DNA from: SpSt-77 sp049972045
GTDB lineage: Bacteria; Chloroflexota; Anaerolineae; B4-G1; DUEL01
Reading direction: 5' to 3'
Assembly: GCA_049972045.1 (NCBI GenBank)
Contig: JBMFKS010000020.1
Coordinates: 1-38,946, forward strand
DNA: 38,946 nucleotides
Shown here: positions 28,992 to 37,429 of the stretch, one piece after another
How positions within the stretch are numbered: the stretch's first letter is position 1
How the letters are laid out: the number at the start of each line of letters is the position of its first letter
Made by a program: the position numbers and the translations under genes
The notes under the pieces: model-generated
The model's database searches: none
Seen by the model: the letters and a program-made list of their open reading frames with translations, nothing else
What the model was told of the DNA's origin: nothing

Positions 28992-29300
28992 TTACCTCCG
29001 ATACACCCAGACGGTTTCCTCCCGCAGGCGGCGGGGGAGGCGTTCCCATTCCTCCGGCGTGTAGACCAGGACGTCTATCGGCACGGGAAGGTCGGTCAGG
29101 TCCCACTCCGCCGCCCGCCGCTCCGGTGGTATCTCTGTCCGCTCCAGCAGAATCACCACATCCAGGTCGCTGCCGACCCCCCAATCCCCCCGGCTGTAGG
29201 AGCCGCAGTACCCGATGCCCAGGACATCTGGCCGCTGGACCGTCTCTGCCCACTGCCGGAGTGCTGCCAGGACCGTGGGGGCATCAGGCCATTTGAGCAC
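28992..29300 (-). CDS. mntA: MNT-type nucleotidyltransferase (MntA-like antitoxin)
   Basis: A 102-residue minimal nucleotidyltransferase. The motif GIGYCGSYSRGDWGVGSDLDVVIL has the GS...D-x-D active site, and a third acidic position follows in VPIDVLVYT. In HEPN/MNT pairs this enzyme inactivates the HEPN ribonuclease by adding AMP to a tyrosine. The GTG at 29300 is chosen. It overlaps the HEPN gene by 17 bases, and the longer frame upstream is antisense-like. Partner gene and order support the call. Confidence 0.82.
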   Translation of the reverse strand: MLKWPDAPTVLAALRQWAETVQRPDVLGIGYCGSYSRGDWGVGSDLDVVILLERTEIPPERRAAEWDLTDLPVPIDVLVYTPEEWERLPRRLREETVWVYRR

Positions 29301-29673
29301 GGACGAAGTCCATGATCTCACGGGCATACTGGATGGCCTCCTGGCTCTGGAGGGGGCCGGAGTGCTCAAACGGGGCGCCTTCGGCGAAACTGTTGGGGGA
29401 GCGGGGCGGGATGTAGAAACTGTCCAGTACGCGGGCTTTCTCTATCAGGGGGGCAGGAGCGGCCGCCTGGGGTGGGAGTTCCCGCAGGAGCCGGGCCACC
29501 ACGTGCCCCCAGGCCTCCTGCCCGTAGTGAAGATGCAGGGCCTTTACCGCTTTCTCGGCGGCCTGCTGGGCGGCAAAGCAGGCCCATTCGTGCCGTCCTG
29601 CTTTTCGGGAGTCCTCCGCCTGCTCCGGGTCTCGCTCCGCTTGTCGGAGCCAATCCCGCGCTCGCTGGACCAT
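29284..29673 (-). CDS. HEPN-domain protein (HepT-like toxin)
   Basis: A 129-residue helical HEPN protein. WLRQAERDPEQAEDSRKAGRHEWACFAAQQAAEKAVKALHL is the core signature. The RKAGRH stretch gives an R-x4-H spacing like the RNase motif, and a second His region follows (GHVVARLL). It pairs with the overlapping MNT gene. The ATG directly follows the stop of the R3H ATPase (TAAATG), with GAGGG upstream. The pair is thus sandwiched between an ATPase gene and tmk. A toxin-antitoxin role is inferred from the family. Confidence 0.85.
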   Translation of the reverse strand: MVQRARDWLRQAERDPEQAEDSRKAGRHEWACFAAQQAAEKAVKALHLHYGQEAWGHVVARLLRELPPQAAAPAPLIEKARVLDSFYIPPRSPNSFAEGAPFEHSGPLQSQEAIQYAREIMDFVRAQMA

Positions 29674-31233
29674 TTACGCCCTCGTGATGCGCACCCGCCG
29701 GTTCGGCTCTTCTCCCACTGAGTAAGAGGAGAGACCGGCCTCCCGGGCCATTTCGTGTTGCTGGCGGCGGACGAAGGCGTTTTGGGGGGAGAGTTCCACC
29801 TCGTCGGCGTCGCCGTCCAGGATGCGGCGGATGGCCTGGTCCGCTTCCCGCAGGGCGGATGTCAGCGGGCCGGGCAGGTGATTCTCCGCCGCGATGTCGC
29901 TCAGGCAGGCCTCCATCTGAGCGACGGTGTTGGCCCGCAGGACGTAAACGGGGATGCCCTTCCGTTCGGCGTCGGTGATCAGCCGGGGGCGCTTGCGGAA
30001 GAAGCCCTTGGTGGTGACGAAGGCGTCTGCCTGGCCCAGTTCATCCACCACGTAGACGGGGACCTGCATGCGGCGGGCGGCCCGTTCCAGCCGGTTGCGG
30101 GCGATGCCGTAGGGGAAGATGCGCACCGGCTCCTGGGTTTTGGGCGTCAGCGGTGCCGGGGAAGGGGCTGGAGCCATCGGGGCGGGGCGCGCGCGGCCCG
30201 CCTCTCGCTCCTCCAGGGACGGCGGCTTGGCCTTCTCCACCCGAATCTCCCCTGAGGCGTCCCGGTAGCGGAGTTCGGCCTGGAGGGGCCGGCCCCGCAG
30301 CAGCGCGTCCACCGATTCGGCCACGCTGTGGTGGATGAGCAACCGCTGGCGGTCCTGGATTTCAATGAGGACGTCAAATGTCGGCGGCGCGCGGCGCTCC
30401 AGGATGGTCTTCTGCGTCCCCCGCCGCCGTGCTTCCTCGTCCGAGAGGGTCACGCTCTCAATCCCCCCGACCAGGTCGGAGAGGGTGGGGTTCAGGAGCA
30501 GGTTATCCAGGGTGTTGCCGTGAGCGGTGGCGATCAGTTGGACGCCTCGCTCGGCGATGGTTCGCGCCGCCAGAGCCTCCAGTTCCCTCCCGATTTCGTC
30601 AATGACGATGACCTCGGGGTTGTGATTCTCCACGGCTTCAATCATGACCTCGTGCTGGAGGGAGGGCATCTCCACCTGCATCCGGCGCGCCCGTCCGACG
30701 GCGGGGTGGGGGATGTCGCCGTCGCCGCCGATTTCGTTGGACGTGTCCACGATGATGACCCGCTTGGTCTCTGCCAGGACCCGGGCGGCTTCGCGCAGCA
30801 TCGTCGTCTTGCCGACGCCGGGCCGTCCCAGGAGGAGGATGCTCTTGCCGCTCTCAATGATGTCCTGGATGATCGCGATGGTGCCGTAGACGGCCCGCCC
30901 GACCCGGCAGGTCAGCCCGACGATGTCCCCTTTGCGGTTGCGGATAGCGGCGATACGGTGGAGGGTGCGGGCGATGCCGGCGCGGTTGTCGGCGTCAAAC
31001 TCGCCTACCCGTTCCACCACGTGTCGGATGTCTTCCCGGGTGACCTCCCGCTCGCTCAGCACGACCTCGCCGTCGGTGTAGCGGGCGGTGGGCACCCGCC
31101 CCAGGTCCAGAATCACCTCCAGCAGTTCGTCCCGCCGGCCGATCTGCTGGAGTTGTTCCCGCAGGTCTTCCGGCAGGACGTTCAGCAGCGCATCCAGATC
31201 ATCGGTAATGTGATTGTAATATCCTTTCTCCAC
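29674..31233 (-). CDS. AAA+ ATPase with C-terminal R3H domain (Ycf45/SpoIIIAA-like)
   Basis: A 519-residue protein. The N-terminal region resembles SpoIIIAA/Ycf45 ATPases, with P-loop LGRPGVGKTT (135-144), IIVDTSNEIGGDGDIPHPAVGRARRM and Walker B VIVIDEIGRELEA. A linker rich in Pro and Ala follows. The C-terminus holds an R3H single-strand nucleic-acid-binding domain with R489-x3-H493 (FVRRQQHEMA). The cellular role is poorly known, with nucleic-acid remodelling or twitching-like regulation proposed for relatives. Translation starts at GTG. It heads a compact run with HEPN, MNT and tmk. Confidence 0.87.
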   Translation of the reverse strand: MEKGYYNHITDDLDALLNVLPEDLREQLQQIGRRDELLEVILDLGRVPTARYTDGEVVLSEREVTREDIRHVVERVGEFDADNRAGIARTLHRIAAIRNRKGDIVGLTCRVGRAVYGTIAIIQDIIESGKSILLLGRPGVGKTTMLREAARVLAETKRVIIVDTSNEIGGDGDIPHPAVGRARRMQVEMPSLQHEVMIEAVENHNPEVIVIDEIGRELEALAARTIAERGVQLIATAHGNTLDNLLLNPTLSDLVGGIESVTLSDEEARRRGTQKTILERRAPPTFDVLIEIQDRQRLLIHHSVAESVDALLRGRPLQAELRYRDASGEIRVEKAKPPSLEEREAGRARPAPMAPAPSPAPLTPKTQEPVRIFPYGIARNRLERAARRMQVPVYVVDELGQADAFVTTKGFFRKRPRLITDAERKGIPVYVLRANTVAQMEACLSDIAAENHLPGPLTSALREADQAIRRILDGDADEVELSPQNAFVRRQQHEMAREAGLSSYSVGEEPNRRVRITRA

Positions 31234-31238
31234 TGTAC

Positions 31239-32117
31239 TCAGTTTTCTTCTCCCTCAGGCTCCACAGGAGGAATCAGCGGTCCAGGCGGCACTCGTTCCC
31301 CGCGCCCGGTGATGAGGCCGATCCCAAACCGGCGCGCGGCCGGGGCACAGGCCGCGTCCACCCGCAGCCCGTAGATGTACACTATGTAGGGACCAGGGAT
31401 GCCGTGTCGCGCCAGTCGGCGCCGGAAGCCCTCGGAGCGCATCCGGTTGGCCCAGTCTTCTATCGCCCGACGGCTCAGGCGGTTCTTCGCTTCCACCACT
31501 GCCCATACGACTTGCCCGTCTTTGGCCGCCCGGATGGCCACGTCAACCTCACCGTCCATTCGGACCTGTATTGGCTCCTCCAGGATTTGATACCCTCTTT
31601 CTTCCAGAAGGTGGGCCACCCAGTCTTCTGCCTCTTCTTCCATAGTGGAGCCGATGGTCCACCGGAGGTTATTGACTTCTTCGGCAAGTCGGTCCACCTT
31701 TTGCCCCAACGAGTCCACTTTTGCATCAGTCCGCCGTTGGGCTTCGGCCAGTTCTTCCACTCGTTGCTCTGTGCGCCGTTGGGCCTCGGCCAGTTCCTGA
31801 ACAACGGCTTCCAGACGGTTCAGCCGCTCCTCTGTGCGCCGTTGGGCCTCGGCCAGGGCTTTGACCGACTCGTCAGTGCGCCGTTGGGCCTCGGCCAGTT
31901 CCTGAACGATGGCCTCCAGGCGGTCCAGCCGCTCTTCGCTGCGCCGGTGAGATTCTGTCAAGGCATCTATGTGGGCACTCCAGCGCCGGAACAGTTCGGG
32001 GAGTTCCATCAGGTCTTTCGTGAATACTGCGCGTTGAAAGAGGGCCCGCCATTCCGGGTTTTCTTCTATCAGCCGGATCAGCAACGGGATGTCCAGAACG
32101 TTCGTTTGCATGTTCAT
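31239..32117 (-). CDS. Coiled-coil PD-(D/E)XK nuclease-like protein
   Basis: A 292-residue protein in three parts. After a helical N-terminus, residues about 55-155 form a long coiled coil with LAEAQRRT repeated at 74, 88, 109 and 123 (spacing 14, 21 and 14, multiples of seven). The C-terminal domain shows a PD-(D/E)XK-like core: D192 (GEVDVAIR) and E209-x-K211 (VVEAKNRL), preceded by YQILEEPIQV. Such proteins (DUF3782-like) are common in Chloroflexota and cyanobacteria. No restriction partner is nearby. The ATG at 32117 is used because the upstream frame is repeat-derived (MLCVLCGLCGK). Function unknown. Confidence 0.75.
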   Translation of the reverse strand: MNMQTNVLDIPLLIRLIEENPEWRALFQRAVFTKDLMELPELFRRWSAHIDALTESHRRSEERLDRLEAIVQELAEAQRRTDESVKALAEAQRRTEERLNRLEAVVQELAEAQRRTEQRVEELAEAQRRTDAKVDSLGQKVDRLAEEVNNLRWTIGSTMEEEAEDWVAHLLEERGYQILEEPIQVRMDGEVDVAIRAAKDGQVVWAVVEAKNRLSRRAIEDWANRMRSEGFRRRLARHGIPGPYIVYIYGLRVDAACAPAARRFGIGLITGRGERVPPGPLIPPVEPEGEEN

Positions 32118-32147
32118 TTCACGAGTCCACTGCAAAAAGGTCATTTT

Positions 32148-32217
32148 ACCGCAGAGACCGCAGAGTACGCAGAGCAATATTAAAGAAAATCTCTGCGCTC
32201 TCTGCGTCCTCTGCGGT
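32148..32217. repeat. Two-armed dispersed repeat, ACCGCAGAG family
   Basis: A left arm (ACCGCAGAGACCGCAGAG...) and a right arm (CTCTCTGCGTCCTCTGCGGT) flank the AT-rich core AATATTAAAGAAAAT. The arms use 9-base GCAGAG units. The layout parallels the ACCACGAAG element at 278-365. It separates pdxT from the nuclease-like gene. Confidence 0.8.
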
Positions 32218-32234
32218 GAGTTTTTGCAGGAGAT

Positions 32235-32810
32235 TCATTTCACCAGTTTCAGGAAGTACCGATGGAAACGTTCATCCCGGGTCAACTCCGGGTGAAAGGC
32301 GGTCGCCAGCAGGTTGCCTTGCTGGACAGCCACTGCCGTCCCGTCATCCAGAGATGCCAGGACATCCACGCTTGCCCCCACTCGCTCAATGACCGGAGCA
32401 CGAATGAAGACGGCGTGGAAGGGCGGGTCTCCCAGGACGGGAACCGCCAGGTCGGCCTCAAAACTATCCACCTGACGGCCAAAGGCGTTGCGCCGGACAG
32501 TGATGTCCATCAAACCCAGGATGGGCTGGCCGGGTACCCCGTCCACGACCTCTTTCGCCAGCAGAATCATCCCGGCGCAGGTGCCCCAGATAGGCCGACC
32601 AGAACGAGCGAACTCTCGTAACGGTTCCAGCAATCCCCATTTTTGGGCCAGAAGCCCTATGGTGGTGGATTCTCCGCCGGGGATAATGAGGCCGTCCAGG
32701 CCCTCCAGATGCTCCGGCAGGCGGACTTCTACCGCCTGTACGCCCAGGCGGGCCAGAACGTGTTTATGCTCAATGAACGCACCCTGCAGTGCCAGGACAC
32801 CGAGTTTCAC
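32235..32810 (-). CDS. pdxT: Pyridoxal 5'-phosphate synthase glutaminase subunit PdxT
   Basis: A 191-residue class I glutamine amidotransferase that feeds ammonia to PdxS for vitamin B6 synthesis. PGGEST (44-49), the nucleophile C78 (GTCAGM), and H173 and E175 (FHPE) form the active site. The GTG at 32810 gives the family start KLGVLALQGAF. The ribosome site GGGGTGG overlaps the last codons of pdxS, two bases downstream of which translation starts, so the subunits are coupled. The GTG at 32819 would overlap pdxS. Confidence 0.95.
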   Translation of the reverse strand: MKLGVLALQGAFIEHKHVLARLGVQAVEVRLPEHLEGLDGLIIPGGESTTIGLLAQKWGLLEPLREFARSGRPIWGTCAGMILLAKEVVDGVPGQPILGLMDITVRRNAFGRQVDSFEADLAVPVLGDPPFHAVFIRAPVIERVGASVDVLASLDDGTAVAVQQGNLLATAFHPELTRDERFHRYFLKLVK

Positions 32811-32812
32811 GA

Positions 32813-33700
32813 CTACCACCCCCGCACAGCCAGTCGCTCTTCGGCCGGGATGAGGCTGATGTTGATGCCGACCATCGGCTCGCCCAGGCCGCGGCTGATC
32901 TCTGCCAGAATCTCCGGGTCATTGTAGTGGGTGACGGCCTGGACGATGGCCCGCGCCCGTTTGACCGGGTCGCCGCTCTTGAAGATGCCACTGCCCACGA
33001 AGACGCCGTCCATCCCCAGTTGCATCATCAGTGCGGCGTCGGCCGGGGTGGCGATGCCCCCGGCGGCGAAGTTGACCACCGGCAGCCGTCCCAGCCGGGC
33101 CGTCTCCACCACCAGTTCGTAAGGTGCCCCGATCTCTTTGGCGTAGGCCATCATCTCCTCTTCGGCCATCGTGGTCAGACGACGGATTTCCCCCAGGACG
33201 GCGCGAGCATGCCGGACCGCCTCCACCACGTTGCCGGTGCCGGCCTCTCCTTTGGTGCGGATCATCGCGGCACCCTCGCCGATGCGCCGGAGCGCCTCCC
33301 CCAGGTTGCGCGCCCCGCAGACGAAGGGCACTTTGAACTTACGCTTGTCAATGTGGTGTTCCTCGTCGGCGGGGGTCAACACCTCGCTCTCGTCAATGAA
33401 ATCCACCCCCAGCGCCTCCAGAATCTGCGCTTCCACGAAGTGACCGATGCGGCATTTGGCCATCACCGGAATGGAGACGGCTTCCATAATCTCCAGAATC
33501 TTCTCCGGGTCCGCCATCCGGGCCACGCCGCCTTGGGCGCGAATATCCGCCGGGACCCGCTCCAGGGCCATCACCGCGCAGGCTCCGGCCTCTTCGGCGA
33601 TCCGGGCCTGCTCGGCGTTGGTCACGTCCATAATGACTCCGCCCTTCAGCATCTGGGCCAAACCCCGCTTGACCGTATCCGTTCCGATTTCCCGTTCCAT
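32813..33700 (-). CDS. pdxS: Pyridoxal 5'-phosphate synthase subunit PdxS
   Basis: A 295-residue (beta/alpha)8 synthase that builds PLP from ribose 5-phosphate, glyceraldehyde 3-phosphate and ammonia. MLKGGVIMDVTNAEQARIAE, the lysine in VMAKCRIGHFVEAQ and IRTKGEAGTGNVVEAVRH are hallmark segments. ATG 33700 has AGGAGGTGG upstream and gives normal length. pdxT follows immediately, the usual two-gene operon. A promoter is seen at 33753-33781. Confidence 0.97.
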   Translation of the reverse strand: MEREIGTDTVKRGLAQMLKGGVIMDVTNAEQARIAEEAGACAVMALERVPADIRAQGGVARMADPEKILEIMEAVSIPVMAKCRIGHFVEAQILEALGVDFIDESEVLTPADEEHHIDKRKFKVPFVCGARNLGEALRRIGEGAAMIRTKGEAGTGNVVEAVRHARAVLGEIRRLTTMAEEEMMAYAKEIGAPYELVVETARLGRLPVVNFAAGGIATPADAALMMQLGMDGVFVGSGIFKSGDPVKRARAIVQAVTHYNDPEILAEISRGLGEPMVGINISLIPAEERLAVRGW

Positions 33701-33752
33701 TTTCCACCTCCTGAATCCAGCGAATGGCTGGGGATTCTGGTGTAGCAATAAC

Positions 33753-33781
33753 ATTCTACCGCTATTTGGTCAAATCGTCAA
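33753..33781 (-). promoter_or_regulatory. Sigma-70 promoter of pdxS-pdxT
   Basis: On the minus strand TTGACG (33781-33776), a 17-base spacer and TAGAAT (33758-33753), about 53 bases before the pdxS start. No riboswitch is visible between them. Confidence 0.65.
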
Positions 33782-33864
33782 TGGGCTTTTTATTGAGCCT
33801 TGCCTTGCTATCGGAACAGCAATGGGATGGCCATTTCCCGATAGGCCGTCCGCAGAAGTTTTTG

Positions 33865-33893
33865 CTCTCCCCATCGCTTCGCTCTGGGGAGAG
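33865..33893. repeat. CTCTCCCC/GGGGAGAG hairpin
   Basis: An 8-bp stem with loop ATCGCTTCGCTCT in the space between divergent pdxS and mat, where no terminator is needed. It resembles the CTCCC-GCTTCG-GGGAG blocks at 17503-17528. A small GCCGG stem follows. Nothing else is recognised between 33782 and 33989. Confidence 0.5.
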
Positions 33894-33989
33894 GGGATGG
33901 CCGGGGGGGTAAGGGCCGCCCAATCCCTTCCGGCACTCATGCCGGGTTACTGGAAAAGAGGGAGGCTCAATAGCAGTTGAGTGCCCTTC

Positions 33990-34017
33990 TTGACAATTTT
34001 CCTGTCTGTGGTATGAT
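33990..34017 (+). promoter_or_regulatory. Sigma-70 promoter of the SAM riboswitch transcript
   Basis: TTGACA (33990-33995), a 16-base spacer and TATGAT (34012-34017), about 30 bases upstream of the riboswitch. Confidence 0.85.
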
Positions 34018-34045
34018 TTCATCAACAATTGAATAGCCCCGGCGG

Positions 34046-34187
<142 letters not shown>

Positions 34188-34203
34188 GCGGCGCGCCTGT
34201 CGT

Positions 34204-34235
34204 GCCCCTTCTGTCTTTCCAGAGGGGGCTTTTTT
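34204..34235 (+). terminator. Expression-platform terminator of the SAM riboswitch
   Basis: GCCCCTTCT and AGAGGGGGC form a 9-bp stem (one G-U) with loop GTCTTTCC, followed by six T. It ends about 70 bases before mat. Confidence 0.9.
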
Positions 34236-34305
34236 CTTCCCCTTGCCCCCCGAATCTGCCCCAGGAGTGCACCCACCGGGAGCCCCCTTGAGAGGAGATG
34301 AAGAC

Positions 34306-35493
34306 ATGTCCAAGCGAAATATCGTTGTGACGGAAGCCAGCGGACAGTATATTGAAGACCTCCCCGTGGAGATTGTGGAGCGAAAAGGCATCGGCCATCC
34401 CGATAGCCTGTGTGACGGAATCGCCGAGCGGATTTCCGTGGAATACTGCCGCTGGTGTCTGGAGAACCTGGGGACCCTGCTGCATCACAACTTTGACAAG
34501 GTGCAGTTGGTGGCCGGGGAGGTGGAGGTCGGCTTCGGCGGCGGTCACATGATCCGCCCTATTCGCATCCAGATTGCCGGTCGCGGCACCCCGACGTACC
34601 GGGGCCGGAAGATCCCCCTGGATACCATCGCCATTCAGGCGGCCCGCCAGCACATCCGGGAGACTATGCGCTATCTGGACCCGGACCGGCATATGGTCAT
34701 AGACTCCTACGTGGGGCGGGGGGCCGAGGAACTGGTCCATGTGGTGGAAGAAGTGACGGCCAACGACACCAGTTTTGGCGTCAGTCACTGGCCTCGCTCT
34801 GGGCTGGAGCGGGCGGTCTATGAGACTTCCCGTTACATCAACTATCAACTGATTGACCAGTTCCCTATCGGTGAGGACGTGAAGGTGATGGGCGCGCGCC
34901 AGGGGGACGAAATGGTGCTCACTATCGCGCTCCCCTTTATCGCCACGCGTGTCGGGGATATGGCCGAGTATCTGGAACTGAAACACGCGGCCCAGGAGGC
35001 CATCCAGTCCTTTGCCAGCCAACTGGATACCCGGAAAGTGGTGGTGGCGGTCAACACCGCCGACGACGCAGATGCCGGGGCTGTCTACCTGACCCTTACC
35101 GGCACCTCTGCCGAGATGGGCGACGATGGCGCGGTGGGGCGGGGAAACCGGGTGAACGGTCTGATCACCCCCTTCCGCTCAGCCAGCCTGGAGGCGGCCT
35201 GCGGCAAGAATCCCATCTCCCATGTCGGCAAGGTCTACAACGTGCTGGCTATGCTGGTGGCGAGGGACATCGTGGAGCGGGTGCCGACGGTGCGGGAGGC
35301 CACCGTTTACATCCTCTCCCAGATCGGGAAGCCCCTGGATCAGCCCCTGATTGCGACGGCGCAGGTGCGCCCCGTCTCCGGTGGCCTCACCCCCAGCATC
35401 CAGGCCGATGTGGAGGCTATTCTGGATGAGCACCTGAGCCGGGTCCATCAGGTGCGGGACCGGATTATCAACCGCGAGTTTCCGCTCTTTTGA
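34306..35493 (+). CDS. mat: Archaeal-type S-adenosylmethionine synthetase
   Basis: A 395-residue methionine adenosyltransferase of the archaeal-type family (AdoMet_Synthase), distinct in sequence from bacterial MetK. Evidence is RKGIGHPDSLCDGIAERISVEY at the N-terminus, then AGEVEVGFGGG, GRGAEELVHVV and, near the C-terminus, GLITPFRSASLEAACGKNPISHVGKVYN. It makes SAM from methionine and ATP. ATG 34306 with GAGGAG upstream is chosen. An earlier in-frame ATG at 34243 lies in the leader just after the terminator. A SAM-I riboswitch and promoter precede it. Archaeal-type enzymes are found in some bacteria, so this may be an old transfer. Confidence 0.95.
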   Translation: MSKRNIVVTEASGQYIEDLPVEIVERKGIGHPDSLCDGIAERISVEYCRWCLENLGTLLHHNFDKVQLVAGEVEVGFGGGHMIRPIRIQIAGRGTPTYRGRKIPLDTIAIQAARQHIRETMRYLDPDRHMVIDSYVGRGAEELVHVVEEVTANDTSFGVSHWPRSGLERAVYETSRYINYQLIDQFPIGEDVKVMGARQGDEMVLTIALPFIATRVGDMAEYLELKHAAQEAIQSFASQLDTRKVVVAVNTADDADAGAVYLTLTGTSAEMGDDGAVGRGNRVNGLITPFRSASLEAACGKNPISHVGKVYNVLAMLVARDIVERVPTVREATVYILSQIGKPLDQPLIATAQVRPVSGGLTPSIQADVEAILDEHLSRVHQVRDRIINREFPLF

Positions 35494-35566
35494 GAAAGAA
35501 CCCTCATGGTTCACCCGTTCCGTCTGCTGGGGAACCTGGCAGTACCGGCCAGGGAAGGCGGGGCCA

Positions 35567-35601
35567 TTTTGCGGTGGCGGCCGGAGGCCGCCACCGCAAA
35601 A
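35567..35601. terminator. Perfect 16-bp hairpin after mat
   Basis: TTTTGCGGTGGCGGCC and its exact complement surround a GGA loop, about 75 bases after the mat stop. The A/T ends would give a U-rich end in either direction, so it may terminate transcription. The rest of the 207-base gap shows no gene, only a CCAGGCC...GGCCTGG-like pairing. Confidence 0.6.
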
Positions 35602-35700
35602 ACGATCTCTCTTTGGGGCGCGCCGCGGGCGGGCAGTTGCCCACTCCACGGGCCAGGCCCTTCTGAGCATGCCTGGCCCGTCCATACCGGGCAATGGTGA

Positions 35701-37416
35701 ATGAGCCGGAGTCTGGCCCAATGTCTGGCTGATGGAGATGCCGTGCGGCTGGAGGTGATGGCCCGCCGCTGGGGGCTGGAGGCCCTGCCCGACCGCCGGG
35801 TGGAGGTGGTCGCCGCACTGGAGGCCCGGATGCGGGACCGGGAGCGGGCGGAGGGGATGTGGGCGTCCCTCTCGCCCGACGAGCGGGCCGCGCTGGAGTT
35901 TCTCCACGCCGTCGGCGGGGCAGTGGCATGGCCCACCTTCGTCCGCCGCTGGGGACCGGTGCGGGAGATGGGCCCGGGCCGCCTCCGCCAGGAGCGGCCC
36001 TGGGAGTCCCCCGCCTCGGTGGCGGAGTCCCTCTGGTACCAGGGGCTGGTCTTCCGCGCCGTCGTGGACGGCCCCACCGGCCTCTACGAAGTGGCCCTGA
36101 TCCCGGATGAACTGCGGGCCCTTTTCCCGCTCTCGCCCGTCCCCCTCTTTCGTCTGGAGCCGACGGCTCCGCCGCCCTCGCCCGTTCACCCCACCGACAC
36201 GCTTCTGGATGACCTCTGTACCCTGCTGGCCTACTTCCAGGTCCGCCCGGTCCGTCCCACGGCGGGGGGGAGATGGCCGTCCTCCGCCGAGGCCGACCTG
36301 AGGCGCTACCTGCGCGACCCCGACCAGGAGCGCTGGGCGTTTCTGAGCCACCTGGTCTGGCGGTTGGGCTGGTTGCGGATGGACCGCGCCGGGCATCTCC
36401 GTCCGGCCCCGGAGCCGGTGACCGACTGGCTGCGGGCCTCTCCGGCCCGTCAGCGGCTGGCGCTGGCTCAGGCCTGGCGCGAAGACCCGACCTGGGATGA
36501 CCTCCGGCATGTCCCCACCCTGCGCCCGGAAGAGACCGGCTCCTGGCGGAACGACCCCCTCCTGGCCCGGGAGGCCATTCTCCGTCACCTGACGGCCTGC
36601 TCCCCGGGGGAATGGTACGTTCTGGCGGACTTCATCGCCGCCGTCAAAGAGGCCGACCCGGACTTCCAGCGGCCCGATGGCAACTACGACACCTGGTATA
36701 TCCGGGACGCGGTCACCGGGGAGTATCTGCGGGGGTTTGAGAACTGGGAGCGGGTGGAGGGGGCCCTGATCCGCTTCATCATCACGGGGCCGCTGACCTG
36801 GCTGGGGATGGTGGTGACGGATGGAGAGCGGGCCTGCTTCTCGCTCACCCCCACCGGCGCGGCCTTTCTGGGATGGGGGGAACTGCCCCCGGAGTCGTCC
36901 CCGCGGCCGATGGTCATCCGGCCCGACTTCGTCCTGGAGGTCCCGGCGGGGCGGCGGTACGAGCGTTTCCAGGTGAGCCGCGTGGCGGAGTGGCTCTCTA
37001 TCGGCGACCCTTCTCTTTACCGGCTGACGCCGGCCTCGCTGGAGCGGGCCCGCCAGCAGCGCATCCCGCCGGAGCGGGTGCTGGCCTTTCTGGAGGAGGC
37101 GACCGGGGGGCCGGTGCCTCCCGCGCTGCGTCGGGCGCTGGAGCGCTGGGCCCAGCGGGGGCCGGAGGCCCGCATGGAGCCGGCCGTCCTCCTGCGGGTG
37201 CAGGACGAGGCGTTGCTGCGGGAACTGGCGGCTGCGCCCGCCACCCGCCGCTACATCCGGGAACTGATCGCCCCCACCGTCGCCCGGATCTCCCCGGACG
37301 ACGCGGAGCGACTGGCGCAGGTGCTGGTGGAACGGGGCATCCTGCCGGATTTCAGCCCTCTCCCGGGGGCAGATCAGCAGCAGGTGGAGGGGGGCGGGGG
37401 CATGTCTATCAGTTAA
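35701..37416 (+). CDS. XPB-N/helicase-associated domain protein without helicase motor
   Basis: A 571-residue protein resembling the helicase-associated (XPB/Ssl2 N-terminal-like, Helicase_C_3) proteins of Chloroflexota and Actinobacteria. Evidence is MVIRPDFVLEVPAG, YERFQVSRVAEWLS, YRLTPASLERARQQRI and VLAFLEEATGGPVP in the last third, after helical repeats. No Walker or DEAD/DEAH helicase motif is present, so it would have to act with a separate motor, perhaps an XPB-like helicase encoded elsewhere. The role is inferred to be in DNA repair or transcription. Start at ATG 35701. No strong ribosome site is visible. It is convergent with the following minus-strand genes. Confidence 0.72.
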   Translation: MSRSLAQCLADGDAVRLEVMARRWGLEALPDRRVEVVAALEARMRDRERAEGMWASLSPDERAALEFLHAVGGAVAWPTFVRRWGPVREMGPGRLRQERPWESPASVAESLWYQGLVFRAVVDGPTGLYEVALIPDELRALFPLSPVPLFRLEPTAPPPSPVHPTDTLLDDLCTLLAYFQVRPVRPTAGGRWPSSAEADLRRYLRDPDQERWAFLSHLVWRLGWLRMDRAGHLRPAPEPVTDWLRASPARQRLALAQAWREDPTWDDLRHVPTLRPEETGSWRNDPLLAREAILRHLTACSPGEWYVLADFIAAVKEADPDFQRPDGNYDTWYIRDAVTGEYLRGFENWERVEGALIRFIITGPLTWLGMVVTDGERACFSLTPTGAAFLGWGELPPESSPRPMVIRPDFVLEVPAGRRYERFQVSRVAEWLSIGDPSLYRLTPASLERARQQRIPPERVLAFLEEATGGPVPPALRRALERWAQRGPEARMEPAVLLRVQDEALLRELAAAPATRRYIRELIAPTVARISPDDAERLAQVLVERGILPDFSPLPGADQQQVEGGGGMSIS

Positions 37417-37429
37417 AACGGCACTCCAC

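Noticed and set aside
31740..31930. Regular nucleotide repeats that look like a CRISPR array
   Set aside because: They are in-frame codons for coiled-coil LAEAQRRT units with heptad spacing; no unique spacers or cas genes.
34243..34305. Upstream in-frame ATG of mat giving a 21-residue longer protein
   Set aside because: It lies directly behind the riboswitch terminator and has no ribosome site; ATG 34306 has GAGGAG and fits the family start.
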